Source: Terriglobales bacterium
GTDB taxonomy: Bacteria > Acidobacteriota > Terriglobia > Terriglobales > Acidobacteriaceae
Direction of reading: 5' to 3'
Assembly: GCA_024281115.1 (NCBI GenBank)
Contig: JAMXLI010000154.1
Span: 1 to 35,274 of the forward strand
Length of the DNA stretch: 35,274 bases
This document shows, piece after piece, positions 14,852 through 24,475 of this stretch. The notes under the pieces were generated by a model. The model was not told where the DNA came from. It worked only from the letters and a program-made list of their open reading frames with translations, and did no database searches. Position numbers and translations under genes: made by a program. The stretch's first letter is position 1. Each line of letters starts with the position of its first letter.

Positions 14852-17800
14852 TCATTTCTTACGGCGACGCAGGCGAACGTCGAACCCCAACACCCCGTTT
14901 TGATCGCGCACCGCGATGATGGACAGGTTCTTGGTAACGTAGTATTCCGCCTGAATGATCTGCTGTTGCGCCTGCGACACGTTGGTGATGTAGGTAAGGG
15001 TCAGGTTATTCGAGACCTGCTGCTCCACGGTAACCCGCGTCCCTGCCGTGTTGTTCTCTGCCCCGCCTGCCTCGGGGTCAATTTTGATGCGGCTCACGCC
15101 AAAAATTTTTTCCAGACGATTGCTGACCGTCTGATTCAGGGCCTCGCCCAGGATGGCGTTGGAGGTGCTTTGCGCGAAATTTTCCGTGCTCTGCGACTGC
15201 AGCACAGCCGATTCTTCGCGCGTACGCCCCACCGCCAGCAGCGCGATGATGTCGGCCGTGGGCAGCGGCGGATCGGAACTGTATGTGGTGCTCAGTTTAT
15301 CCACGGGCCCGTGGAAGCCAAGCGTGATGTCGTAGTCGCGCACCCGCGCCGTGGCTTCCAGATCGAACACCGGCTCGATGCTGACCGGATTGCTGAAAGT
15401 GATATCGCCGCGCTCCAGTTCGTACTTGGTCCCGTTGAAGGAACCTTGTCCCTGCGTGATGTTCACCCGCCCCAGCACGGCCGGATGCGTGCCCGTGCCA
15501 CGCACGCGCAGGTCCACATCGCCACTCAGCTTGGCGCTGCTGGTCTGCACCTGCAATTCCGGAGTGGAGGTAACGTGCACGTCGATTTTCAGGTTGTTGA
15601 GCGGCGAGTTGGGCGGCGTCAACGGCGCGGCCTGCTTGCTACGCGCCATGTACACGGCAAAATCGAAGTCGGGATTGAAAGCAAAGCGAGTGATGAGGAT
15701 GTCGCCGGAAAGCACCGAGCTGGCCAGCGATCCCAGGAGTCGCACATCCAGATTGGCGGTGGAACTGATGCCCGGCGGATAGCGAAGGCGAACGTCCTTG
15801 CCGCGGGCGGTGAGGTCGAAATTGACCTTGCGCCCGTACGTGATGTAACCACCCAGGGTGAGCGCGCCGCCCCCGGTGCGCGCGGTCAGCGACTGCACGC
15901 TCAAACGGTCGCGGTCGAAGGTCATGACACCATTGATTTCGCTGAGCCCGCTAGGCAAATCAATGTAGCTGAGGCCGCCATGCGCGATCTGCAACTCGCC
16001 CTCAAAATCCGGGGAAAAAAGGGTGCCGCCCGCGCGCATGGCAACGGTGACCAATCCGTACGACAGGTAGTCGGGATTCAGCGTCTCCAAAATACGCAGG
16101 TTCACCCGACCGTCCGCGCGCAGGTCTAAGCGCCAGGGGTCGGCCAGCTGCACCGTGCCGCCGGCCGAGAGATCGGTGCCGTCGCCCACCAGCCGAAAAC
16201 TCTGGATGGCGAGCAGGCGATCGTGAATGGAAGCGCGAATGGGACCATCGTTCTGAATCTTGGCGTTCTCGATGTCGGCGAAGAACTGGTCCAGGTCGAT
16301 GGTGCCGTTCAGCTCGCGGGGACGCAGCAGGGGTCCGGCGACGTGGAGCGTGCCCTCGGTGGAGGAGTGCCCGGTGATGCGGCCGCGCAGGTAAGCGTGC
16401 AGCAAGGGATCGATGTCCAGCCGGCTGAAGCGCAGCGTCAGGTCGGAGGGAAAGTCCTCCCGCATGCGAATGTTGCCGTCGAGGGCGAGATTGGCATGCT
16501 CGAATACCGAGCGACCGGTGAGCTTCAGGTCGGGTCCGCGGGTGGTGAGGTCGGCGGTGAACTGGCCTTCGCGTTCGCCGTTCAGCACCAGGTCGCGCAG
16601 CACCAGGGTGCCATTGATGACGGGCGCCTCGCGAGTGCCGCTGCCCTCGACGGTAAAGTTCATCGTGCCCGCCACCGCCAGGCGCGAACTCTGCAGGCGC
16701 TGCACGCGTGCAAGATCGAGGTCCGTGCTGCGGAAGTTGAAGTGAAATGCGGTGGTGTTCAGGTTGTAGGCTGCCGAACCGCTGATGGTGGCCTGCCGGT
16801 GCACCAGCAACACATCGTTGAACTGCGCTTCGTGGCGGTTGAAGGCAAGGGTGGCGGTGGCGCGTTCGAATAATTCGCCGTAAATTCGGGCGCGGGCGAT
16901 CTCGACCTTTCCCTGCCCACCGGGGTCGAGACGCGTGCCGTGCGCCCGGAAAGAAAAGTTCACGGTGCCGCGAATGGGATAGGCGGTTCCGGCGAGCGAC
17001 TGCACATCGTCCAGCGAGGCGTTGCTCACGTCGGCGGCGGCGGTCACCGGGCTGGAATCCGTAAACTTCAAATGGTCCAGTCCGGCGCTCAAGCGAAAGC
17101 TCATCTGCGCGGCACCGCGCCGCAGTACGCCCTGCTCAGCCTCCACCTGATGGGACGAAAACTGCAGTTCCGTGGACAATGAGTCCCAATGGAGTTGGCG
17201 CGTTCCGGCTGGGCCGCCCAGCAGCGTGTCGAAGTTCGAGATCTGCAGATGCCCGGCCAGCAGGGGATCGAACCACGGTCCCGACGCTGTGCCCTGGAAC
17301 CCCGCCTGGCCGTGAACACGCACGGGAAGCTGATGGACCAGCTCAAGCCTTTGCAGCAAGGGCTGGAATTCTTCCAGATTGGACGAGCTGGCGGTCAACT
17401 TCAAGTTGGCGTTGTCGCTGCCCAGTGTGCCCTGCGCCGCAAAACTGCTCGCTGCGGTCGCAAGCTGCAGGTCATCCACCTGCAGAATCCTCGTGCGTCC
17501 CCGGTACGTTCCCTGCAAGCGGCCCCCCACCGAGAGTTCGCCTGGTTCCGGGTGGCGCATTGGATTGATGGTGAGCCCAATTCTGGCGGTGGCCAATTGC
17601 GGCGCGCCCGTCCACTCGGCGTCTACCGTCCCTGAGGCCAGCCCCGCTAGTTGCAAGCTCTCCGCGGGAAGGCGCCGGGTGGAAATTGCCCGAGCCATTT
17701 GCCGCAGGGACAAGGCATTCAGGCGGAGGTGTGCGAGGCCGCGCTGCGGCCGCCCCGGCGGTGAATCCGGGCCCAGCGAATTCCAGTTGATCAGCCGAGC

Positions 17801-18844
17801 ATCGCCGGTTAGCGTGCCGCCCAAGGCGCTGCCGCTCAAATGGGAAAGCGTGAGCACGTCGTCCGCAATGTCGTAATTCGACCGCATCTCGACCTGGCGC
17901 ACGCGCAGCTCCGGCCCGGTGTATGCGAACTGCCGCAGCTCTGCTTGGCCCGAAGTTTCGTAGCCGTCGCGCCGGTAGATTCCCCGGCCCTCGGCCACGA
18001 CCACCCCCGACATCAGGGTCGGTACGCGGGTGATGGCGCGCGCTTCCGCCAGGTCGAGCGTGGCGCGGTATTGCAGTTCCGCGCGCGGGTTATTGAAGTC
18101 CGTTACGCGCCCGGAAGCCAGCAGGCGCGACTTGCCGGAAAACTGGACGGACTTGAAGTCCAGATGATCCGGAAAGAGGGTAAATTCCACGGTGGCGGTG
18201 GACGCGATCGGCCTCCAGTGCTCAAAGACGGTGTCAACCTTGCCCGCCTGAAGGCGTCCCTGGTAGCGCTGAGGCGCACTCAGCAGGACGGCGGAGGCGG
18301 CAACGTCGGCGGCGGTGAAATCGAGCGGTATGCGGCGGTCGTGAAAGCGCAATTCGCCGCGCGTAACTTCCAGCCGGTCGGTGGTGATGCTGAACAGCTC
18401 CTGGATGGAACTGCCGCCCGAGGGCGCGGCCGAAAAGGTTGGCTCCTGGACGACAGGATTGGTAATCAGCTCGAAATAGGGCCGGTCAATTCGCAGACGC
18501 GCCAGGCTGAGCGCGCCGTGCAGCAGGCTGGCGAACTTCAGCTCCGCACGCAACCGTTCCACGTGAATCGTGGCGGCGCGCCCATAAACCTGGGGACGGT
18601 GAACGGAAAGATCTCCGACGTCCACCTGCAGGCGCGACAGGCGCCAGCGAAAACTGCCCACCTGCACATCGCCCCCGGTGGCGTTCCGCAGGCTGGCGAC
18701 AAAACGACCGCGCAAGTATTGGTTGAAGCTGGAACTGGAGAGATAGGCGAGGGCGATTAATAGGAGCAGCAGCAGCCCTGCAACCGCCAGCACCGCGGCC
18801 AGGGCCCAGCGGCGGAGGCGCGGAACGGGATCCGCGCCGTTCAT
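14852..18844 (-). CDS. tamB: TamB-like translocation and assembly module protein (AsmA/DUF490 family)
   Basis: This 1330-residue protein has an N-terminal membrane anchor (about residues 13-36, LAAVLAVAGLLLLLLIALAY). A very long beta-rich repetitive body follows, with recurring pattern LxG-x-L-x-I/V. The last ~350 residues form the TamB C-terminal domain (INGVMTFDRDRLSVQSLTAR, GSFNGTKYELERGDITFSNP, TADIIALLAVGRT, VSNRLEKIFGVSRIKIDP). It spans the periplasm as a lipid- or protein-conducting bridge and works with a BamA-family outer-membrane protein. Its gene overlaps the SurA-like gene by four bases (ATGA), and the BamA-like gene lies upstream, matching the tamA-tamB arrangement. It is slightly longer than E. 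coli TamB (1259 residues). Charged end RLRRRKK is ordinary. Confidence 0.92.
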   Translation of the reverse strand: MNGADPVPRLRRWALAAVLAVAGLLLLLLIALAYLSSSSFNQYLRGRFVASLRNATGGDVQVGSFRWRLSRLQVDVGDLSVHRPQVYGRAATIHVERLRAELKFASLLHGALSLARLRIDRPYFELITNPVVQEPTFSAAPSGGSSIQELFSITTDRLEVTRGELRFHDRRIPLDFTAADVAASAVLLSAPQRYQGRLQAGKVDTVFEHWRPIASTATVEFTLFPDHLDFKSVQFSGKSRLLASGRVTDFNNPRAELQYRATLDLAEARAITRVPTLMSGVVVAEGRGIYRRDGYETSGQAELRQFAYTGPELRVRQVEMRSNYDIADDVLTLSHLSGSALGGTLTGDARLINWNSLGPDSPPGRPQRGLAHLRLNALSLRQMARAISTRRLPAESLQLAGLASGTVDAEWTGAPQLATARIGLTINPMRHPEPGELSVGGRLQGTYRGRTRILQVDDLQLATAASSFAAQGTLGSDNANLKLTASSSNLEEFQPLLQRLELVHQLPVRVHGQAGFQGTASGPWFDPLLAGHLQISNFDTLLGGPAGTRQLHWDSLSTELQFSSHQVEAEQGVLRRGAAQMSFRLSAGLDHLKFTDSSPVTAAADVSNASLDDVQSLAGTAYPIRGTVNFSFRAHGTRLDPGGQGKVEIARARIYGELFERATATLAFNRHEAQFNDVLLVHRQATISGSAAYNLNTTAFHFNFRSTDLDLARVQRLQSSRLAVAGTMNFTVEGSGTREAPVINGTLVLRDLVLNGEREGQFTADLTTRGPDLKLTGRSVFEHANLALDGNIRMREDFPSDLTLRFSRLDIDPLLHAYLRGRITGHSSTEGTLHVAGPLLRPRELNGTIDLDQFFADIENAKIQNDGPIRASIHDRLLAIQSFRLVGDGTDLSAGGTVQLADPWRLDLRADGRVNLRILETLNPDYLSYGLVTVAMRAGGTLFSPDFEGELQIAHGGLSYIDLPSGLSEINGVMTFDRDRLSVQSLTARTGGGALTLGGYITYGRKVNFDLTARGKDVRLRYPPGISSTANLDVRLLGSLASSVLSGDILITRFAFNPDFDFAVYMARSKQAAPLTPPNSPLNNLKIDVHVTSTPELQVQTSSAKLSGDVDLRVRGTGTHPAVLGRVNITQGQGSFNGTKYELERGDITFSNPVSIEPVFDLEATARVRDYDITLGFHGPVDKLSTTYSSDPPLPTADIIALLAVGRTREESAVLQSQSTENFAQSTSNAILGEALNQTVSNRLEKIFGVSRIKIDPEAGGAENNTAGTRVTVEQQVSNNLTLTYITNVSQAQQQIIQAEYYVTKNLSIIAVRDQNGVLGFDVRLRRRKK

Positions 18845-19518
18845 TGCGCGCGGACTCCGGCTCCGTTCTCGCCTTTCAGGCGAATTTCACTTTGTCCACG
18901 CAGGTCCCGGAGCCACGCCGTGAGCAGTTCGTTGACGCGCTTTTGCGCCAGCAACTCTTCGATTTTCGGGGTCACTGCAACGAGCGGGATATCCTGCACG
19001 CCAGCCTGGCGCAACTGCGGCAAAAATTCGCTGCGGTAATACGCTTCGATGCTGCCGGCGTCCACGCGAACGTTGGGGCGCAAGCGGATTTCGATGAGGC
19101 GCGCCAGGTTGATTTCCAGGCGGACGTGCCGTTCCAGGCTGCGCGGGCTCAGGCCGTAGCGCGCCAGATCGGAGGCCCAGGCCGCATCGTTGCGGGCGGC
19201 GTGCTGCTGGCGCAACTCGCCCACTCGCTTGGCAATCTCCTCCGGCTGAGCGCGGTCGAAGTCGGAATCCTTCATCTGCTCGCGCAGGAGTTCCTGGTCA
19301 ATCAGCCGGTCGAGCGCTTGCCGGCGTTCCAGAGGTCCCAGGGTGTCCAGGGACACGCGGTTCACGAAGGCTTCGTACCGCAAAGCTTCATCCCAGTCGC
19401 TCTGCAGGATGGGATGGTTGTTCACCGTGGCTACGATGCGCTCGATAATCTCGCCGCCCTGGGCCGCCGCAAAGCCCAGCAACGCGACCACCACGAGTTG
19501 AAGAAGCCTGCGTGCCAT
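18841..19518 (-). CDS. SurA N-terminal-like periplasmic chaperone, no PPIase domain
   Basis: This 225-residue exported protein has signal peptide MARRLLQLVVVALLGFAAAQ, cleaved near residue 19-20. It then matches the SurA N domain: EIIERIVATVNNHPILQSDWDE, RRQALDRLIDQELLREQMK. A helical segment follows, and the last ~40 residues (PKIEELLAQKRVNELLTAWL) form the C-terminal swapped helix of the same domain. The parvulin peptidyl-prolyl isomerase domains of SurA are absent. It probably escorts unfolded outer-membrane proteins to the BamA-like partner encoded just upstream. Its ATG overlaps the bamA stop by one base (TGATG) and its stop overlaps tamB by four, so translation is coupled. Confidence 0.85.
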   Translation of the reverse strand: MARRLLQLVVVALLGFAAAQGGEIIERIVATVNNHPILQSDWDEALRYEAFVNRVSLDTLGPLERRQALDRLIDQELLREQMKDSDFDRAQPEEIAKRVGELRQQHAARNDAAWASDLARYGLSPRSLERHVRLEINLARLIEIRLRPNVRVDAGSIEAYYRSEFLPQLRQAGVQDIPLVAVTPKIEELLAQKRVNELLTAWLRDLRGQSEIRLKGENGAGVRAQ

Positions 19519-22500
19519 CAGAAAGTCTGGCCGATGCTAAAGAAGAAGTTGAAGCGCCGTGCGGTTTCGATGTGCGGCAAGGGATTGATGTCGTCCCCCT
19601 TCAGCACCGGAAACGTGGGCGGATTGAGGTTGTAGCCCAAATCCAGCCGCACCGGGCCAATCGGAGTCTTGTAGCGAAGCCCGGCCCCCACCGCCTGCAC
19701 AATATAGTTGAAGTCGCAAACCGCCGACGGATTTAGTGTCTCACATCCGCTCTTGTCCTGCGACAGCCGGCTGAGCCCCCGAATCATGTTGTGGGAAGTA
19801 CTAAAGACATTGCCCGCATCGTGAAAAAGGACAAAGCTCAGGTTGTTTTCGAGAAAGGGCATATAGACCGGCGGAAAACGTAACTCCAGATTGTTCAAGA
19901 ACAAAGCCTGGCCGCCCAGCGGGGCGCCGCTGAACTGGTCGCGCGGGCCCGCCTGGTTCAGGGCAAAGCCGCGCAAAGAATTTCCACCCCCCGCCAGGAA
20001 GCGCTCGGGAAGCGGAATGATTTCGCAACTGGTGGGCGCGGTCGAACCGGACGGGCACAGGCCGGGCGAGATGGTGTTCTTGCCAAAAAGATTTTCCACG
20101 CCGATGCGGGTTTCGCGGGCAAACACAAACTTCTTCTTGAAGCCATGGTAGGTCGTGTTCTGCGCCAGCACCCGGCTGAAGTTGGCTTGCGAGCCGAAGA
20201 ATCCCGCGGCCACGCCGGCGTCCACCGTGGTGTAGAAGCCCTTGGTCGATTCCAGCGGGTTGTCGCGCTGATCGCGAATATAGGTAAATGAAGGTATGCC
20301 CACGCGGACGGGCTGCGAAAGCAACGGGACCAGTTGCGGCTCGATGACCAGGTTGGTGGCCTGCACCCGGCGATAGGTGAAGCGGTAGAGCAGCGTGGTC
20401 GCCTTGCTCACGGTCTGCTCGGCCTGCACCGAGCCCTCCAGCCGCTTGGAAGTGAAGGTCAGCACGTCCAGAGTGTTGTCGTAAAAAGCGGTAAAGGTAA
20501 GCCGCAGGTTGTCGTTGTCCATCCAGCGTTGCGCGTCGTAGCTGACCAGCGCCCGCTGTTCCAGGCGGCCCAGGTGAGACTTGAAGGAAATGGTGTGCGC
20601 CCGCCCGCGAAAGTTCAGGCGGGTCAGGTCAAATGAAACCCGCGGGCTTACGCCGGTGGCGCCTTGCGGCTGGGTGGGACCGGAGGGCTGCCCGGTCTGG
20701 GCTTCCAGTCCCAGACCGTAGGTAAAGGTATAGCGCTTGGCTTCCTGCATGCGGAACAGCACGTTTTTCTCGCGCGCCGCCCCCTCCGGGTTCTGCACCG
20801 CCGTGTCTACCTGGTTGAAGATGCCCAGGTCATAGAGCCGCTGCTGGGAACGCAGCAGATCGTTTTGGCTCAAGGGCGCCCCCGGCTCAACCTGCAGTAC
20901 GCGCCGCACTACTTCCGGCCGGGTGTGCTCCAGGCCGGAAACCAGCACCTGATCCACAAAGACTTCCTGGCCTTCGTTCAAGGTGTAGGTGAGGTCCATG
21001 CGGTTGGGCTGGTCTTTCAATGGATGAGCTGAGAACGTGAACTGGGCATTGGGGAATCCATGGTTGAAATAATCCCCCAGGATGGCATCGCGGTCGGTGG
21101 CCACGTTGTACTCGGAGTAGGGCTGGCCCTCGGTTTGCGTCAACAAACCACGCAGTTCGTCTTCCGGAATGCTGGTCGCTCCAATGACGTGCAGCGCTCC
21201 TACCACCTGCTGCGGCCCTTCCTCGATCGCCACCTTGATCCCGAGCTGGCCGACCAGCCCCTGGTAGTCGTCGAGGACGTTGCTGGTGACCTTGACCTGC
21301 GAAAACCCGTTCGACCGGTAGAGCTCGGAAATGGCGGTCACGTCGCCGCTTAACAGCGAAGCGCTGTACAGCCCGTGGGAAAACACCCGTCCGGCGGGCT
21401 GCACCCGCATGCGCTCGCGAATCACCGGCGCGAGAAAGTACTTGTTGCCGGAGATGTCCACGGCTGCCACTTTATGGCGCGCACCCCGTTCCACCACGAA
21501 GATCACGTAGAGCACGCCCAAACTCTCTTCGTTTTCGCGTCGCACATTGACGCTGGCTTCAAAGTATCCCTGCTGCTGGAAATAGTCGCGCAGGTTGCGC
21601 CGGCCTTCATTCAGCAGGTCGTCATCCACGGAGTTTTCCTGGTAGATGGGAATGTATCGCTTCATTTTCGACCGGCTAAGGCTCGCGCCTTGCACCCGTA
21701 CCTCCACCAAGGGGCCGGGGTCGATGCGGAAGGTGTAGTCCACAGCGTTCTGCTCAGCCCGATAAGCGCTGTTGAGGATGGAGATCTGCGACTCCAGATA
21801 GTTGTTCTTCTGATACCGCTTGCGGAGCCGCTGCAGCGCTCCATTGATGGCCGCCGAGGTGACGCGGTCGCCGGGCCGCAAGCGCGCGATGCGGTAGATC
21901 TCCTCCGCGCTCAGTCCTGGCTCTCCCGTGATCGCGATCTTCCCGACCCGCGCCTGTTCTCCGGGCTGGACGTGGAAGGCAACGCTGATCTGCTGCGTGG
22001 GCGGATCGCGCTGCTCGGTGGCGGTGATGACGGCGCGGTGATATCCGTTCCCGGTCAACAGCAGATGCATGCGATCCATGGACCGCTGCAGCAGCTCCTG
22101 GGTGAAGACTTCCCCCAGTTGCAGCTTGCCCGCATTGATCAGTTGGTTGGGCGTGAGTTCGGGAGGCACCCCGTCCACCGAAACCGGCCCCACGAAGTAG
22201 CTGGGCACGGCAATAAACACCAGCGCCACCTGGTTTCCCGGGCGCCGGTCCGCCTCCACCTGCACGTCGGAGAAGCGGCCTGTGGCATACAAGGCGCGCA
22301 CGCTGTTGCGAATGGAGATGCGATCCAGAGGCTGGCTTATTTTTTGCGCCAGTAACGTACGTAAGCCGGCGAGATTGCCGCTTTCCACGCCGCGAAACTG
22401 GATTTCGCTAACCACCAGTCCCTGGTAATCGAAGAGAGTTCCCAGCGCGGAGGGCGCCGGCCGCGTGCTGACGTCCTCGGCTGTCTCGAGTTCCTGAGAC

Positions 22501-22670
22501 GAGGAGGCCTGCGGGGCCTCTTCCATGGATTGGCGGGACGCCGCGGTGGACGCGAACAGGATGTGGGCGCCGGCCAGGGCGAGCGCCAGCGCGGCCGTTC
22601 GCACCGCTGCGAAGCGGCGCGTGCGTGGCCTCGACTCCGCGGGTGGGGCGTTGAACTGGCCCAAAATCAA
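19518..22670 (-). CDS. BamA/TamA family outer membrane assembly protein
   Basis: This 1050-residue Omp85 protein begins with an N-terminal signal sequence (basic RRFAAVRT, then about ALALALAGAHILFASTAA, residues 26-44). Around five POTRA repeats follow (residues ~70-640, for example VVSEIQFRGVESGNL, RVGKIAITGEPGLS, HKVAAVDISGNKYF, VFVDQVLVSGLEHTRPEVV). The C-terminal 16-strand barrel has the lid-loop motif SLRGFALNQAGPRD and ends in ...FFFSIGQTF with a terminal Phe, as outer-membrane barrels do. It is longer than E. coli BamA (810 residues) because of an N-terminal extension and extra loops. It starts with TTG at 22670, supported by AAAGGA 5 bases upstream. It opens an operon with surA-like and tamB-like genes, so it may be the TamA partner. 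BamA and TamA cannot be separated from sequence alone. Confidence 0.93.
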   Translation of the reverse strand: MILGQFNAPPAESRPRTRRFAAVRTAALALALAGAHILFASTAASRQSMEEAPQASSSQELETAEDVSTRPAPSALGTLFDYQGLVVSEIQFRGVESGNLAGLRTLLAQKISQPLDRISIRNSVRALYATGRFSDVQVEADRRPGNQVALVFIAVPSYFVGPVSVDGVPPELTPNQLINAGKLQLGEVFTQELLQRSMDRMHLLLTGNGYHRAVITATEQRDPPTQQISVAFHVQPGEQARVGKIAITGEPGLSAEEIYRIARLRPGDRVTSAAINGALQRLRKRYQKNNYLESQISILNSAYRAEQNAVDYTFRIDPGPLVEVRVQGASLSRSKMKRYIPIYQENSVDDDLLNEGRRNLRDYFQQQGYFEASVNVRRENEESLGVLYVIFVVERGARHKVAAVDISGNKYFLAPVIRERMRVQPAGRVFSHGLYSASLLSGDVTAISELYRSNGFSQVKVTSNVLDDYQGLVGQLGIKVAIEEGPQQVVGALHVIGATSIPEDELRGLLTQTEGQPYSEYNVATDRDAILGDYFNHGFPNAQFTFSAHPLKDQPNRMDLTYTLNEGQEVFVDQVLVSGLEHTRPEVVRRVLQVEPGAPLSQNDLLRSQQRLYDLGIFNQVDTAVQNPEGAAREKNVLFRMQEAKRYTFTYGLGLEAQTGQPSGPTQPQGATGVSPRVSFDLTRLNFRGRAHTISFKSHLGRLEQRALVSYDAQRWMDNDNLRLTFTAFYDNTLDVLTFTSKRLEGSVQAEQTVSKATTLLYRFTYRRVQATNLVIEPQLVPLLSQPVRVGIPSFTYIRDQRDNPLESTKGFYTTVDAGVAAGFFGSQANFSRVLAQNTTYHGFKKKFVFARETRIGVENLFGKNTISPGLCPSGSTAPTSCEIIPLPERFLAGGGNSLRGFALNQAGPRDQFSGAPLGGQALFLNNLELRFPPVYMPFLENNLSFVLFHDAGNVFSTSHNMIRGLSRLSQDKSGCETLNPSAVCDFNYIVQAVGAGLRYKTPIGPVRLDLGYNLNPPTFPVLKGDDINPLPHIETARRFNFFFSIGQTF

Positions 22671-22675
22671 CGTGA

Positions 22676-22681
22676 TCCTTT
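22676..22681 (-). promoter_or_regulatory. Shine-Dalgarno site of the BamA-like gene
   Basis: The minus strand reads AAAGGA, five bases before the TTG at 22670. It supports this uncommon start codon, which gives a complete signal peptide. Confidence 0.5.
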
Positions 22682-22726
22682 GCCGGTCGCCAGTTGGATC
22701 AGGCTGCTGCTTGAGTTGCTGGCTCC

Positions 22727-22732
22727 TATAAT
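22727..22732 (+). promoter_or_regulatory. consensus -10 box in the divergent thiF/bamA intergenic region
   Basis: A perfect TATAAT lies 24 bases before ATG 22756. No good -35 is found 16-18 bases upstream. The minus strand reads TATTATAGG here, so the AT-rich patch could serve both directions. The rest of the 85-base gap is GC-rich. Confidence 0.4.
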
Positions 22733-22755
22733 AAGCATGGACGGTGCAGACGGGA

Positions 22756-23778
22756 ATGTCTGGCGATTTCGACGAACGCTATTCGCGGCAGGTTTTGTTT
22801 GCCGGCATCGGCCGGGAGGGCCAGCGCCGGTTATCGCGGGCGCGGGTGGCCATCGTAGGATGCGGGGCCACGGGATCGGCGGCTGCGGCCCTGCTGGCAC
22901 GCGCCGGAGTCGGCACGCTGCGCATCATTGACCGCGATTTTGTCGAGCCCAGCAACCTGCAGCGACAGAGCCTCTTTGACGAAGCCGACGCCGCCGCTTC
23001 CCTCCCCAAAGCGGTGGCTGCCGCCCGGAAGATCGCCTCCTTCAATTCCGGAATCGTGGTGGAACCCGAAGTCGCCGATCTCACGCCGGAAAAGGCGCGA
23101 GACCTGCTGCGGAACCCTGACGTCGTCCTCGACGGCACCGACAACTTCGAAACGCGCTACCTGATCAACGATTTTGCCGTCCGTGAAGGCGTGCCCTGGA
23201 TCTACGTCGCCGCCGTGGGCAGCTATGGGGTGACCATGAACGTGCTGCCGGGGAAAACCGCTTGCCTGGCCTGCGTGTTCCCCGAGCCGCCGCAAGGCGC
23301 GCTGGAGACTTGCGACACCGCGGGCGTGTTGAACTCGGCCGTGAATGCCGCGGCCTCACTGGCGTCGGCCGAGGTCTTGAAGCTGCTCGTGGGCGCGCCT
23401 GAGCGCCTGCGGCGCACCCTGCTTTCCTTCGACGTTTGGACCAACCATCGTTCGGAAGTGCAAGCGGGAGAGCCGCGTCCGGGATGCCGAGCCTGCGATC
23501 GGCGGGATTTTGTTTACCTGGCGAGCGGAGCGCGCTCGGATCTTACACTCTGCGGCCGCAACTCCGTACAGATCAGCCGCGGTGGAGGGCAACTCAGCTT
23601 TGCCGAACTCTCTGACCGCCTCAAGCCCCACGGCATTGTCCGGCACAACGAATTTGTCCTCAAATTCTGGCACGAACCTTATGAAATGACGCTATTTCCT
23701 GATGGCAGGGCCATTATTAAGGGGACCACCGATACGGCGGTAGCGCGGAATCTATACGCCCGATTCGTAGGAAATTAG
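22756..23778 (+). CDS. ThiF/MoeB/HesA family adenylyltransferase
   Basis: This is 340 residues from ATG 22756; a GTG at 22744 would add four. The E1-like ATP-binding motif is IVGCGATGS (33-41), with acidic D60 and NLQRQSLF (67-74) in the nucleotide loop. LDGTDNFETRYLIND spans 125-139. Zinc is bound by CLAC (170-173) and CRAC (244-247). The presumed catalytic cysteine is C186 (LETCDTAGVL). It adenylates the C-terminal glycine of a ThiS/MoaD-type sulfur carrier in thiamine or molybdopterin synthesis. A C-terminal extension (LCGRNSVQIS, then FPDGRAIIKGTTD) is seen in MoeB/ThiF-like proteins of several phyla. The sulfur carrier gene is not adjacent. It is divergent from the BamA-like gene. Confidence 0.9.
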   Translation: MSGDFDERYSRQVLFAGIGREGQRRLSRARVAIVGCGATGSAAAALLARAGVGTLRIIDRDFVEPSNLQRQSLFDEADAAASLPKAVAAARKIASFNSGIVVEPEVADLTPEKARDLLRNPDVVLDGTDNFETRYLINDFAVREGVPWIYVAAVGSYGVTMNVLPGKTACLACVFPEPPQGALETCDTAGVLNSAVNAAASLASAEVLKLLVGAPERLRRTLLSFDVWTNHRSEVQAGEPRPGCRACDRRDFVYLASGARSDLTLCGRNSVQISRGGGQLSFAELSDRLKPHGIVRHNEFVLKFWHEPYEMTLFPDGRAIIKGTTDTAVARNLYARFVGN

Positions 23779-23842
23779 CGTCAAGAGTAGAGGTAATGCT
23801 TTAAGATAGACGCCAGCGGTAGGGCTCTCGGGAGGTCTAGCC

Positions 23843-24424
23843 ATGAGGAATTGGGCCGTCGCAGTCGGCATCCTGCTGCTCGCCAGCTTGGCGGCGGCAC
23901 AAACCAGCGTTACCCCTTCCTGGTTCGCAACCAATCGCAATGACTGGAGCGCCACCGCGCCCCTGATCAACGCACCCGTCATTCAATTGGCTGCGCCGCC
24001 GGACCAAGTGGGAGCGACCAGCGGAACTGCAGGCAACACGGTGGGCGCAAGTGCCAGCGCGCCTCTCAATTTGGGCGTCACGGGAAGCGCGGTCATGATG
24101 CCCGGCATTTGGACAACCTCGGCCTACAGCCTGGCTGAAGCGCCGCCGAGCGGTTCCAGCCAAGGCCTTACGACAGAAGCAGGCAGCCGCGGTCTCAACC
24201 TGGGCGCAGCTGCGTTCGACTCCGCGTACGACTTTCCCGACCTCGGGCAGGCCAGCCTCGCCCAGTTTGCATCTCGCGCGAAGAAGAACGAACAGCACCA
24301 CTCTGCCAAGGTGTACACCAACGACGACGTGCAGCGGCTGAAGGAGCAGCAGGAAACCGCAGGCAAGCCAAGCGCGCCGCAGCCGCCTTCCACGCCGCAG
24401 GCGCCTTCCACGCCACCGCAGTAG
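23843..24424 (+). CDS. secreted protein of unknown function, Pro/Thr-rich tail
   Basis: This 193-residue protein starts at ATG 23843, six bases after a strong GGAGGT. The first 19 residues (MRNWAVAVGILLLASLAAA) form a signal peptide with likely cleavage at AAA-QT. The mature part is small-residue rich (Gly, Ser, Ala, Thr), has no cysteine, and looks largely disordered. Near the end is a charged stretch RAKKNEQHHSAKVYTNDDVQ, then a tail APQPPSTPQAPSTPPQ. YTNDDVxxL-like segments occur in exported acidobacterial proteins, but I recognise no family or function. It sits between an adenylyltransferase and a permease with which it shares no obvious task. The gene looks real because of its ribosome site and signal peptide. 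Confidence 0.7.
   Translation: MRNWAVAVGILLLASLAAAQTSVTPSWFATNRNDWSATAPLINAPVIQLAAPPDQVGATSGTAGNTVGASASAPLNLGVTGSAVMMPGIWTTSAYSLAEAPPSGSSQGLTTEAGSRGLNLGAAAFDSAYDFPDLGQASLAQFASRAKKNEQHHSAKVYTNDDVQRLKEQQETAGKPSAPQPPSTPQAPSTPPQ
24384..24414 (+). repeat. short direct repeat coding for the Pro-rich tail
   Basis: CGCCTTCCACGCC occurs at 24384-24396 and 24402-24414, an 18-base (six-codon) period at the very end of the secreted protein. It encodes two PST-P units. Confidence 0.6.
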
Positions 24425-24475
24425 CGCACCTTTGAGCTGAACAGCGGGCTCCGCGTGCCAGGTTCCAGCCCGTAC

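Noticed and set aside
14732-16129. 465-codon + strand frame opposite the TamB-like gene
   Set aside because: Composition is that of a shadow frame, without motifs, while the minus frame is a clear TamB.
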